This document shows, piece after piece, positions 54,001 through 62,006 of a stretch of 64,000 nt of DNA. The stretch covers positions 204,927 to 268,926 of the forward strand of contig JAIXUS010000005.1 in the NCBI GenBank assembly GCA_027483445.1, in the 5' to 3' direction. The position numbers were made by a program, and so were the translations under genes. The stretch is from Bacteroidota bacterium. GTDB taxonomy: Bacteria; Bacteroidota; Bacteroidia; M30B66. Numbering within the stretch: the stretch's first letter is position 1; each line of letters opens with the position of its first letter. The notes under the pieces were generated by a model. The model saw only the letters and a list, made by a program, of their open reading frames with translations. It was not told the origin of the DNA and did not search any database.

Positions 54001-54618
54001 AATTTCCTGCCAGGCCACCGGCGCTTGTTCTACCAGCGTTCCCACAGAGGTAACAAGATGGAGTTCTCCCTTTTTTAAGTCTAGCTTACTTAAGCCGTCG
54101 TAAGCCATGGCAATTTGTTTGGGGTTGGCTTCCGGATCTACAAGAAAATCGTATTTAAGTCCATTCGCATTTGAGTACATGCACACCGAAATGCCGGGGT
54201 ATAGCTGCTTCCAGGAAACAGTTCCATACGCTTTCACCTGCGATGCCCAATGCCGTGAGTCACTCCCAAGATAATAATTGCTGTAGCCTTTACGTGGTTG
54301 TTCTCCTTCTACGCGGGTAGATGGAAGAGCGTTGAGAAAGCGCATTTTGAACGCGTGGCCGCTGATGGCCTTTTCGTGTGCATGGTGCTCTTCATGCCCT
54401 TGGTGAGAATGCCCATGTTGATGTTTTTCTTGATTGTGGAAGTTCCACGTAATTCCATGTTGTTCGATAAAACAGGCACCCGAAGGGACATCCGCGCGAA
54501 AGCGCACCACCTGCGACCATTGGCCTTTGTTTTCCTCAAAACGCACACCTGCCTCTTGCCCTAAAACAACAGAGAAACCAATACTCAGAAAGAATAGCAG
54601 AGTAAGGGATTTTGGCAT
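51094..54618 (-). CDS. giant T9SS type B sorting-domain protein 2
   Basis: 1174 aa, a tandem paralog of the 1248-aa protein downstream. It has the same order: signal peptide (ending VLGQ), DUF7948-like domain with a His-rich insert at 61-88, SBBP-like repeats with VFGTTGSSDFPTT, a PKD domain with FNNTSNNALEYRW, beta repeats with GLDRPNEQYTPAS, a second PKD-like domain with ITNLSELAETFSWDF and the C-terminal FSPNGDGLNDCF, IIYDRWGKK. The second is shorter because it has fewer beta repeats. It is probably cotranscribed with its paralog. Confidence 0.9.
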   Translation of the reverse strand: MPKSLTLLFFLSIGFSVVLGQEAGVRFEENKGQWSQVVRFRADVPSGACFIEQHGITWNFHNQEKHQHGHSHQGHEEHHAHEKAISGHAFKMRFLNALPSTRVEGEQPRKGYSNYYLGSDSRHWASQVKAYGTVSWKQLYPGISVCMYSNANGLKYDFLVDPEANPKQIAMAYDGLSKLDLKKGELHLVTSVGTLVEQAPVAWQEIDGKRYPVNCEFSLEQQKVRFNLGKYDSKHPLVIDPQLVFGSFTGSSADNWGFTATYDQAGNTYSAGVVFGLGFPVTPGAWQNTYIGGDGSRPCDIGIMKFSQTGERMFATYLGGAGNELPQSLIVSTSNELFVFGTTGSSDFPTTASAYSRSFKGGNQVSILRNGITFDSGTDLFISRFSDSGNTLLASTLIGGTSNDGLNVASQLRYNYADEARGGIAIDINNNVIIGCSTTSPDFPVPGNGFQSQYGGGSQDGMLAKFNENLSSLLWGSFMGGSAADGIFALSIDRNTKVYVAGGTVSLDFPMEGDSYQPSNGGGQSDGFIATVSANGQQLLASTYYGTDVYDQIYLLALDRMNNIYVFGQTEKGGDFYQNGFTFAEPNGKQFISRFSNSLDSRIWSTSFGRGAAKPDISPTAFTVDICGQIFLAGWGGSSNASPDGNQFGGTNGLTVSDTAFQTTTDNNDFYLLVLNEADQELVYASFFGGPTSSEHVDGGTSRFDRRGVMHQAVCAGCGGRDDFPTTPGVWSNLNGSSSGCNNAVFKFDFQLPATVAAFTSETIGCAPFDVAFNNTSNNALEYRWFINGSQVSTDENPNYSFNTPGLYQVQLIAENENSCNVVDTFYKLIRVVNSTFDVFDSLEVCLLDKINIGPTFPIDPYYQPQWTPTTGLDRPNEQYTPASPPENTNYILLLSLANCADTISQFVRVLTDSVYAGPDLNICRGQEVEIGLPANTIDYTYTWSPATPLNNATLPNPLAAVDESTVFAVLRIPVDSTNGCPGRDSLQVYIPPGAPLAKLETEVIAGCTEVRLAITNLSELAETFSWDFNNGSGDTAAINPTITYPYGDTLLMTLIVSNPVCSDTLEFKQPLEDLEFYYTVNNSNAFSPNGDGLNDCFSPALRNLPPPDDKNFIPCSSLIIYDRWGKKIWERNEQPDGCWDGLSDTGVEMPEGTYFYLFEGRGKKQEGTVSLQR

Positions 54619-54666
54619 GCAGTGGTTTGCGATGAAGTATTTGCAAGCCCTTACGAAATTGAAGGA

Positions 54667-55779
54667 CTAGGGTTGATGAATCATTACGGGTAAAGCTTTT
54701 TTCCAACCCCGGGGAGATGTAATATTTAAGGAATAAACTCCCGATGAGAGGTTGAGTGAATGAAGTGGAATGAGCTCCATTGCAGTTCCGGCCGATACGC
54801 GACGCTCTGCAGTGTAAACAACTCGTCCTTGAAGGTCGCTCAGCGTGTATGTAAGGTTTTCGGCTCGATTTATTTCTGCATTCACCACCAATAGTTCAGT
54901 AGCCGGATTGGGGTAAACCTGAATGTTGGTAACTGAGGTTTCGGGCACAGAAAGGTTCGATTGAGGGTTCGCACGGTAAACAATGCGGCTAACGATTTCC
55001 TGACCAAAAATGCTGTTCGCTGTGACTTCCATCAGGGGCCAGCCAAAACCTGGAGCCATAAATTTATATTTCACCTCAGTAGCTTGCGGAAGATTCAATC
55101 CAAACCCCAGTTGATCTACATACACCGAGTCTCGGTATTGAAGGGTTGATTTCAGGCGAATTACATTTTCGTAAGTTCCGGAGGGCAGGATTAAGGTACC
55201 TGTTCCATCGGCAATGTTTTCGCGGCTTGCCACTCTCCCGTAGGATCCCAACGAAGGAATTCCGATTTGGTAATTGTAACTCGATGAACCTGTGGTATTC
55301 AGGTTAAGGGGCAAGGGTACCAGTTCATCCACACCGTCGTTGTAGGGAATAGGAATTGGAAAGCCATTTACACTTGCTCCAAAGCCTGTTTGGGTGAAGG
55401 CATCATTGTCGCGGTGGTAAAAGTTAAATACGTCTTCGAGGCTTACACCAAGTTGTGAGGGGAGTGGAATAGGGAAGGGGTCAGATTTGGCGATTTGCGC
55501 ATAGTTTGGCGAAAACGGCAAGCCAAATACGAAGCTGTAGGTAATCTCAGTGGATCCGGTATTTACAAACTCATCAACGTAGGTAGAGTTAGGACTGAGG
55601 TCGCTAAAATCCCAGGTTTGATTTTGACCTCCATTTCCAACGTCGAATCCGAAGCCGGGATTAGATACCGCAAAGCGGATGGTATCTCCGGCGCCGGGAA
55701 AGTCGTTAATGGTGATTTGTGCGTTGAGCCGACTCAGGAAAAGGCTGAGGCATGCTGCAAAGATGTAGCTGTTTTTCAT
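54667..55779 (-). CDS. T9SS type A sorting-domain protein
   Basis: 370 aa with a signal ending RLNAQ. The first about 270 residues are beta-rich without a recognised domain, and the C-terminal 80 form the type A sorting domain with VYPNPATELLVV, YTLSDLQGRVVYTAE and LSSGVYSLNI. It should be secreted across the outer membrane by T9SS. It precedes the two giant paralogs in the same leftward direction, with 48 bases to the next ATG, so the group may be one operon. Confidence 0.88.
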   Translation of the reverse strand: MKNSYIFAACLSLFLSRLNAQITINDFPGAGDTIRFAVSNPGFGFDVGNGGQNQTWDFSDLSPNSTYVDEFVNTGSTEITYSFVFGLPFSPNYAQIAKSDPFPIPLPSQLGVSLEDVFNFYHRDNDAFTQTGFGASVNGFPIPIPYNDGVDELVPLPLNLNTTGSSSYNYQIGIPSLGSYGRVASRENIADGTGTLILPSGTYENVIRLKSTLQYRDSVYVDQLGFGLNLPQATEVKYKFMAPGFGWPLMEVTANSIFGQEIVSRIVYRANPQSNLSVPETSVTNIQVYPNPATELLVVNAEINRAENLTYTLSDLQGRVVYTAERRVSAGTAMELIPLHSLNLSSGVYSLNITSPRGWKKALPVMIHQP

Positions 55780-55822
55780 GAATTGATAAGCTTTGCAATG
55801 TAGTGCAAAAGCACATCAATTG

Positions 55823-56284
55823 CTACCAGTATTTCATTTTTACCTGTTGAACAGTTACACTATTCGTAACCGTTACAGCTGCCGCCTGAAACGAAGGAGG
55901 TCCCGCCGTACCCATGGCTTGTCGCGAGAAACAGAAACCCTCTTTGGGGATGCCAAACAAGCCCTTGTCGAGTTTTTGATTGTCGTTTTCGTCGTGCACT
56001 ATTCCAAAAGCATAACTCCCCGGAGGCAAGTCGACAATGTTAATTTTCATGGTTCCTTGCTCTGCCTTGAGCCGAAACTTGCGAAACGCGTTCTCTCTGT
56101 TGTCGGGGAAGCCATCCTGACTATTGAATAAAGCCAGTAAAAGATAGCCGTTGCTATTGCGCAAACCACTGACCTCGACGAATATGGAGCCCTTTGCAGA
56201 GGGTAAGTCATTGTCTGGCGAAGACTCCGAACCCGTTTGAGCAGCATTTAACATAAGCAACGCAAGAAGAAAGGAATAAATCAT
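55823..56284 (-). CDS. DUF2141 family secreted protein
   Basis: 153 aa, start MIYSFLLALLMLNAAQTG, a signal peptide. The DUF2141 core has NGYLLLALFNSQDGFPDN, LPPGSYAFGIVHDENDNQKLDKGLFGIPKEGFCFSR and a conserved final segment FQAAAVTVTNSVTVQQVKM. Function unknown; the fold is a small beta-sandwich related to transthyretin-like domains. It stands 44 bases upstream of the type A T9SS gene. Confidence 0.9.
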   Translation of the reverse strand: MIYSFLLALLMLNAAQTGSESSPDNDLPSAKGSIFVEVSGLRNSNGYLLLALFNSQDGFPDNRENAFRKFRLKAEQGTMKINIVDLPPGSYAFGIVHDENDNQKLDKGLFGIPKEGFCFSRQAMGTAGPPSFQAAAVTVTNSVTVQQVKMKYW

Positions 56285-56369
56285 CGGCCAATATAACCCA
56301 TAAATGGGCTCTTGGTTTATGGCTGTGGGATTGAATTGAAGCCGATTGTAATTTTTCTTTAAGGTTTGG

Positions 56370-56400
56370 TTTGGGTTTTAATGAATTTATTTTACTTTTA
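56370..56400 (+). promoter_or_regulatory. candidate promoter of the 775-aa T9SS gene
   Basis: TTTG at 56370-56373, a 19-base spacer and TACTTTTA at 56393-56400 (one mismatch to TAnnTTTG). It lies 25-31 bases upstream of the ATG. Spacing and the -33 match are good. Confidence 0.5.
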
Positions 56401-56424
56401 GCAAACTAACTGACGCTAATATTT

Positions 56425-58752
56425 ATGATTATGCGATGTATTTCTACTGCTTTACTTTGTTTCTGTTGCATTGTTATACGCTTAACGCCTTTGTTAGCAC
56501 AGAATAATTGCGACAATATTGGTTTTGAGGGCAATAATTTTACCAACTGGCAAGCCAAGGTGGGCGATGCAGGCTGGAACCTTTCCAACTCCAATCCAGT
56601 TAACGGTCGTCATACCATTGTAAGCACGCAGGCTTTAGATCCGTATGGCAATGGTCAGTTGTTTCAAATTTATCCTTTTGGAGAAGGCTATTCGGTTCGT
56701 TTAGGAAATGATCAGTCGGGAGGTTACGCCGAAGGGCTTGATCGCACGGTTCAGGTGACTGCGGAGTCACACTCGTTTTTGATTGCTTATGCTGTGGTTT
56801 TTGAAGACCCCGGTCATGCCGAATATGAGCAGCCCAAGTTTTCATTCGGAGTATACAACCAAAATAATCAGCTCATCCAAGGGCCCTGTTTCGGGTATTC
56901 TGTTGCCGCATCGGCCGATTTACCCGGCTTTCAGAATTCTTTGGTAAACGATACAATCATTTTTCGCGATTGGACCACCATTGCTATCGACCTCTTTGAT
57001 TACATCGGCCAAACTGTTCGTTTTTCGTTTCGAACCGATGATTGCACGCTCGGAGGCCATTTTGGTTATGCTTATTTTGATGTCAAATGCGGCAGAATGG
57101 AAATTGAGGCCCAAAGTTGCAGCAATGGTGAAGTGCTGCTTGCAGTACCCAGTGGTTTTAGTACTTACCAGTGGTCGACCGGCGACACCACCCGAACGAT
57201 TAGCATTACCGATGCCGATTCGGGGCAAGTATTTATGGTTGAAGCCTCTACAGAGTTTGGCTGTAGTGTAATTCTCGAGTTTGAATATGGCGCTGATCCA
57301 TTTACCGAGCCTGAAATAAATCTAAGCTCCTTTCTTTGCGACAATCAGGTTTCAGGCGTGTTTACTGCCCCTTCAGGGTATGGTGGCTATCTTTGGTCGA
57401 ATGGCGAAACTTCTGCCACAGCCACATTCGGAGGTTTAAATACCGTTTCTGAAATTAGCGTTCAGCTCTCCAATGGGCCAACATGCGATACAACTATTGT
57501 GATTCCTATAGAGCCCTCAAGCGTTGTGGTAGAGCCCGTACAAACTATTCAGGTAAGTTTTTGCGCTGAATCTGAAAGTGTGCAGTTAACCGCGCCTTCC
57601 AGTTATGTTGGTTATCAATGGCCCGACTTCTCTGCTACCAGTCAATATGAATACTTGAATCCTTCGGTTGGAGCTACAGTTCAACTTTGGGCCACACCGA
57701 ATAATTCTGTATGTCCCAACTTAATTGAGTACGAGCTTAGCTCAAGCATTCCGGCTAATCCAGATGCATTTATCGAAGTTCCTGTTTGCCTTTTACAAAA
57801 CTCAGTAGCACTCAACAGACCATCGACTATGGTTAGTGGAGAATGGGAGTTTAACAATTCCAATTCGGCGATTGTCTCCTTTCCCAATCCGGTTTATGGC
57901 GATACAGTATTCATTCATGGAGCCGACAACTCCTCATTTAACTGTCCGCTCAGTACCGGGTTCGTTTTTGTCAAGAAAACACCTTTGCTGCCCGACTCGC
58001 TGTCTAAAACTGTTTTTGCCTGCATTCAAAAGGATACGATTACGCTTGAAGCCGAGCACCCTTTCGATCAGCACTCATGGCAGCCTGGTGGGCAAACTGA
58101 TTCGTCTATTCAAATTATTAACCCTGTGCAAGGTGATGTTTTTAACTTAGACGCTGTAGGAACTGATGATTGCCCTTATTTCAGGTCATTTGAAATTGTA
58201 GGTTTTCCATTACCCGACAGCACAGTTGTTATGGGGCCATTTTGTGAAACGACCGCACGAATCCTTCTTATTGGACCTCCAATAAACTCGAATTATGTTT
58301 GGCTGAATGAAGGTACCCTGTTTTCATCCGGTTCGCCAACAGCCTGGTTAAACGATCCGGAGTCGGGAGCCGAAATTACCGTAGAATTTACCGACACATT
58401 AGGCTGCCGAAATACGTTTAAATACACACTTACACTAAATACTCAACAAACCTCTGTTTTGCTGAACCACACCGATGTTCCTAATGTGTTTAGTCCGGCG
58501 AAGGTAGATGGCTTTAACGATGTATTCCTGTTTCCTTTCAGCAACTACGATACTTTCGACTTGCAGGTTTTTAACCGGTGGGGGCAACCCGTGTTTAACT
58601 TTTCGGGAACAAATGAACTTATTGAATGGGACGGAAAAAAGGATGGTCAAACTCTTCCCGGTGGTACCTATTTTTACAAACTGGGGCTTAGTGCATGCAA
58701 TAGTGATGAAGCCCGCAATTACGAGGGAACGATATTGTTGATGGCCGACTGA
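56425..58752 (+). CDS. T9SS type B sorting-domain protein 3
   Basis: 775 aa, with a signal ending LLAQN; the ATG at 56431 is an alternative start two codons later. The N-terminal about 200 residues look like a jelly-roll domain (NNFTNWQAKVGDAGWNLSNS, with YFDVKCG at the end). About five beta repeats follow, each with a Cys and the YQWSTGDTTRTI / YLWSNGETSATA motif. The C-terminal sorting domain has NVFSPAKVDGFNDVF and VFNRWGQPVF, like the giant paralogs but with KVDG instead of NGDG. A separate T9SS cargo transcribed divergently. Confidence 0.9.
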   Translation: MIMRCISTALLCFCCIVIRLTPLLAQNNCDNIGFEGNNFTNWQAKVGDAGWNLSNSNPVNGRHTIVSTQALDPYGNGQLFQIYPFGEGYSVRLGNDQSGGYAEGLDRTVQVTAESHSFLIAYAVVFEDPGHAEYEQPKFSFGVYNQNNQLIQGPCFGYSVAASADLPGFQNSLVNDTIIFRDWTTIAIDLFDYIGQTVRFSFRTDDCTLGGHFGYAYFDVKCGRMEIEAQSCSNGEVLLAVPSGFSTYQWSTGDTTRTISITDADSGQVFMVEASTEFGCSVILEFEYGADPFTEPEINLSSFLCDNQVSGVFTAPSGYGGYLWSNGETSATATFGGLNTVSEISVQLSNGPTCDTTIVIPIEPSSVVVEPVQTIQVSFCAESESVQLTAPSSYVGYQWPDFSATSQYEYLNPSVGATVQLWATPNNSVCPNLIEYELSSSIPANPDAFIEVPVCLLQNSVALNRPSTMVSGEWEFNNSNSAIVSFPNPVYGDTVFIHGADNSSFNCPLSTGFVFVKKTPLLPDSLSKTVFACIQKDTITLEAEHPFDQHSWQPGGQTDSSIQIINPVQGDVFNLDAVGTDDCPYFRSFEIVGFPLPDSTVVMGPFCETTARILLIGPPINSNYVWLNEGTLFSSGSPTAWLNDPESGAEITVEFTDTLGCRNTFKYTLTLNTQQTSVLLNHTDVPNVFSPAKVDGFNDVFLFPFSNYDTFDLQVFNRWGQPVFNFSGTNELIEWDGKKDGQTLPGGTYFYKLGLSACNSDEARNYEGTILLMAD

Positions 58753-59131
58753 TTTACCTTCACTGTTTTATGTGCATTTGACGCACTTTTATTCTGATGA
58801 TCAATCGTTGTCGGTGTTGCAATCCAATAAACCCCAATATTGAGGTATGGGCCCTGTTTATTGCCCTTTGAAAATCCAGAAGTGTTGCAGATGCTGCGTT
58901 TCCAGCCTACGAAGAACTGAACTTCTCCAAAGAAGGCTCTGTAAGGACCTCTCCGGTTGATTGAAATGTGGATTAGTTGGCTAAGAATTATGCACAGTTT
59001 AAGTGCTCTTAATGATGTGGCCAAGTGCTCTTAGGTTGAAAATCTTGAGCCGGAAGTTGTGGTTCTTCAGTTAGGATACTGAAAGCCTTGCGGATATTCC
59101 ATAAAAAAAGCCCTCGATTGAGGGCTTTTTG
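58753..59131. other. intergenic region before tRNA-Asp
   Basis: About 350 bases without a credible gene. The only frame on the reverse strand (58719-59024) overlaps the end of the T9SS gene and has no family features. No repeat, palindrome or promoter of note was found apart from the terminator at the right end. Confidence 0.5.
59103..59130 (-). terminator. terminator after tRNA-Asp
   Basis: AAAAAAGCCCTC, a 4-nt loop and GAGGGCTTTTTT: an 8-bp GC-rich stem with T runs on both sides. It begins two bases after the tRNA 3' end read leftward. Confidence 0.85.
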
Positions 59132-59205
59132 CGGTCCGGACGGGACTCGAACCCGCGACCTCCGCCGTGACAGGGCGGCATTCTAACCAGCTGAACTACC
59201 GAACC
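59132..59205 (-). tRNA. tRNA-Asp (anticodon GUC)
   Basis: Read leftward, the 7-bp acceptor arms are GGTTCGG and CCGGACC, the anticodon loop CTGTCAC gives GUC, and the T-arm has GGTTCGAGTCC. All arms pair. The CCA tail is not encoded. The gene is transcribed from its own promoter and followed by a terminator. Confidence 0.96.
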
Positions 59206-59220
59206 ATTGTTCAGGGAGCG

Positions 59221-59251
59221 CAAAAATAGAGTAAATCTCATTCACTCCAAA
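59221..59251 (-). promoter_or_regulatory. promoter of tRNA-Asp
   Basis: Read leftward: TTTG (59251-59248), exactly 19 bases, then TATTTTTG (59228-59221), a full match to both Bacteroidota consensus elements and spacing. The tRNA begins 16 bases further on. This is the clearest promoter in the window. Confidence 0.8.
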
Positions 59252-59360
59252 CTTTGTCCTAAAAAAAAACGGTTCATTGATGCAAGGTTCTGATTTTGTG
59301 CAAATCAGAATTGTTGTGAAAAACCCATGCCGATGCGCTTTTTTGTATTTTGGCCCCATT

Positions 59361-61079
59361 ATGGGCCTTAAAGCTGGAGTGGGTAAAGCCAAAGTTGTTT
59401 TTCGGCAAATGTCGATGCCATTGTTTGGGTATGGACGCTTTTACCATCTGAGCACTGCACAGGAAACCGATTTGTTTGCAAGGGCGTTTTTGTTTCAACA
59501 TGATAATCAATATGCCTGCATCATCAATTTGGAGTGCTACATGATTTCACATCACTTTAAAAAAGCGGTGCTTGACGAAATCGCTAAGCGAATCCCTAAA
59601 TGCCCAATTAAAGCTGAGCATTTGTTGATTTGTACTCAAAATACACACAGTGCTCCAGGTGGAATTTCGCATTATGCTTTCCATAATTTAAGTACACGGG
59701 GCTTTCGCCCGGATGTCTTTGAGGCATACAAAAATGCCTGCGTGGAAAGTTTTCTATTGGCATGGAATGCACAATTCGAAGCACATTTGTTTTTGAATGC
59801 CTCCGAAATTGAGGCCTCTGTAGATGTTGGCTTCAACAGATCTTTAGATGCCTACAACCGAAATGTTAATGTTGAACCTTTAGACGATACTCAAACCCAT
59901 CTGGCCATCGATAGAATGATGCGTCAGGTGAGAATCACAGATACTCAAGGGCATGAGCGTGGCTTGATTAATTGGTTCGGAGTTCAAGGCACTTCAATTT
60001 CGGTGAATAACGATAAAATTCACTCCGACAATAAAGGTTACGCGGCGTCATTACTGGAGAACGATAAATCAGAGTTGCACGCTTATGTAGCCGGATTCTG
60101 CAATGATGCGAGCGCCGATGTTTCGCCCAATTATCACGGTAGAGCCAAATGGTGGCCACGTGGTAAATTTGAAGATGAATTTAAGAGCGCCTATTTTACG
60201 GGCTTCTTACAATTTGAAAAGGCCAAAAGCCTCACAGAGAAGGAAGATGAACAAATACCCATCAGCAATCGGGTAGAATGTCGCTTGCAGTATTTCGACT
60301 TTTCCTCGGTGCTCTGTGATGCCGACTTCAGCGACGACGGCCTCGAGCACCGAACCGGAAATGCTGCAGCTGGCCTGGCAATGCTTAGTGGATCGCCGGT
60401 AGATAATCCCGGTGTTGATGCCATCACATATTCGGTGCTCCAAAGTTGGGTACGTTACAGAAACTTTTTGCGCAAAGTGCCTCTGCTCAGCAAACGGCAA
60501 TCTATTCGTGACTTTAAGAATCTCTCAGAGGCCCAAGGCAATAAACTTATTCTGTCGGAGCTTCAGGAACGGAAAGTGTTAGGCTTTTCCAATCTAACCA
60601 AACTCAAATTGCCGCCAGGGTTGTCGGAAGTTGGCGACGAACTGAAACACCTTTACCGCAAAGGCGCCCTGAACGAACATACTTGGGTTCCGGTAATTAT
60701 TCCGATTCAAATTATTTTAATTGGTGAACTTGCAATTGCCGCTGTTCCCGGCGAAATTACCACAGTTGCCGGCCGGCGATTAAAAGAAGCGCTTCTCAAC
60801 GACCTCCAAAAACAGGGCGTTCTCGATGTGGTGCTGTGTTGCAATGCCAATGAATACATGGGCTATACAACCACGAAAGAAGAGTATGAGGAGACAACTT
60901 ATGAGCGCGGCATGACATTCTTCGGTCATTATACACTGGCCGCACTTCAAACTTGCTTTCGAAGGGTTTCAACGCTTTTCGAAAGTGCTCCTGACATTAA
61001 GAGTACGGGAATCCAGCCTCCAGAGTTTAGCCCGCATGAGCTCAACTTAAGAACTGCGCACAAAAATCAACTCTTGTGA
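59361..61079 (+). CDS. neutral/alkaline ceramidase family protein, no signal peptide
   Basis: 572 aa from the ATG at 59361; the frame is open 28 codons further back, but that part is non-conserved and the family N-terminus KAGVGKAKVVF follows this Met. The motif TQNTHSAPGG matches the THTHSGPGG core of neutral ceramidases (metal-binding and catalytic region), and FCNDASADVSPNYHG is the second conserved block. The C-terminal immunoglobulin-like domain of secreted forms seems absent, and there is no signal peptide. It may hydrolyse ceramides or related N-acyl lipids, but in the cytoplasm. Confidence 0.82.
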   Translation: MGLKAGVGKAKVVFRQMSMPLFGYGRFYHLSTAQETDLFARAFLFQHDNQYACIINLECYMISHHFKKAVLDEIAKRIPKCPIKAEHLLICTQNTHSAPGGISHYAFHNLSTRGFRPDVFEAYKNACVESFLLAWNAQFEAHLFLNASEIEASVDVGFNRSLDAYNRNVNVEPLDDTQTHLAIDRMMRQVRITDTQGHERGLINWFGVQGTSISVNNDKIHSDNKGYAASLLENDKSELHAYVAGFCNDASADVSPNYHGRAKWWPRGKFEDEFKSAYFTGFLQFEKAKSLTEKEDEQIPISNRVECRLQYFDFSSVLCDADFSDDGLEHRTGNAAAGLAMLSGSPVDNPGVDAITYSVLQSWVRYRNFLRKVPLLSKRQSIRDFKNLSEAQGNKLILSELQERKVLGFSNLTKLKLPPGLSEVGDELKHLYRKGALNEHTWVPVIIPIQIILIGELAIAAVPGEITTVAGRRLKEALLNDLQKQGVLDVVLCCNANEYMGYTTTKEEYEETTYERGMTFFGHYTLAALQTCFRRVSTLFESAPDIKSTGIQPPEFSPHELNLRTAHKNQLL

Positions 61080-61115
61080 AGTTTCGGCGTTAATACGCAA
61101 CTTTGGTAAAACCCC

Positions 61116-62006
61116 TTAAAGTTCAGTCTTCAGCCAAACACCGGTCTCAAAAGTGTTTTGGTCTCCGTAGAGCGACAGTTTAATGGGTGATATCACCTCC
61201 GAATGCTTAACAGTGATAATTAAATCGTGCGAAACAGCGCGCTCATCGGCTGTTGGAAACCAGATTTTTCCGGGAACCGTAAGCTTTAACAAACCGTCAG
61301 GGCCGCCGATTGGCTTATAGGAGTTCGAGGTGCGATCCACTTCGTCGACCAGAAAAGTTTCCGTCAGCGTGTTTGTGACTTTGCGAACATCATTGCAAAC
61401 ACAGCCCACTTCTGTAATGCCTCTAAACATGGACGGATTGAAGTCGCCTTCCACCAAGTCGTTCGGATTATCTGGATTGTGACGGCTTAGGATTTCAATG
61501 ATATTTCCGGCTGGGTCTTCGATGAAAATTGATTGTGAGTTATACAATTCTCTTCGTACAATTTCGGCACCGGTAACTGAGTCTTTCCAAACACTAAATG
61601 GCAGCGACTTGAAGTCATCCATTCGTGATCTTTCGTAAAACCAGTTTAAGCAGTTTTCAACCTGATTTGGTGGAATAGCTATGCTAAAATGGTACTGTGG
61701 AAAAAAGAAATCTTCTTCGCTTGGCGGTAGGTTACTAGTTCTTGTTTTCAGACGTGCATTACCAACCTGATATTGGTAACGGTTCATGCTGATGTAGGTT
61801 TCGGTGAAACCCATGAAATCGCGCCAGAAAACACGGGTTTGTTCCAGCGATTTTTGTCTGATGCGAATATCTAGCTCCAGAATTCTAAATGATCTGGATG
61901 GTATGGTTAGCGGCAAAAGCTCATCGTTGCACGACTGTAGCAGTGAACCAATGCCTCCGGCTGCCGCCAGAAACCCCAGGTTTTTAACAAATCCTCTCCG
62001 GTCCAT
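61116..62006 (-). CDS. exported VOC-domain protein
   Basis: 296 aa. The start MDRRGFVKNLG followed by a Gly/Ala-rich hydrophobic stretch and LLQSC resembles a Tat-type signal that ends in a lipobox. The rest contains two VOC (glyoxalase-like) halves; FIEDPAGNIIEIL is the standard metal-ligand Glu motif. The reaction is unknown. It follows the upstream 516-aa gene without a gap (TAA then ATG), so they are cotranscribed. Confidence 0.82.
   Translation of the reverse strand: MDRRGFVKNLGFLAAAGGIGSLLQSCNDELLPLTIPSRSFRILELDIRIRQKSLEQTRVFWRDFMGFTETYISMNRYQYQVGNARLKTRTSNLPPSEEDFFFPQYHFSIAIPPNQVENCLNWFYERSRMDDFKSLPFSVWKDSVTGAEIVRRELYNSQSIFIEDPAGNIIEILSRHNPDNPNDLVEGDFNPSMFRGITEVGCVCNDVRKVTNTLTETFLVDEVDRTSNSYKPIGGPDGLLKLTVPGKIWFPTADERAVSHDLIITVKHSEVISPIKLSLYGDQNTFETGVWLKTEL

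Noticed and set aside
58719-59024. 101-aa open frame on the - strand in the spacer
   Set aside because: Partly antisense to a T9SS gene, no signal or domain, no promoter or ribosome site.
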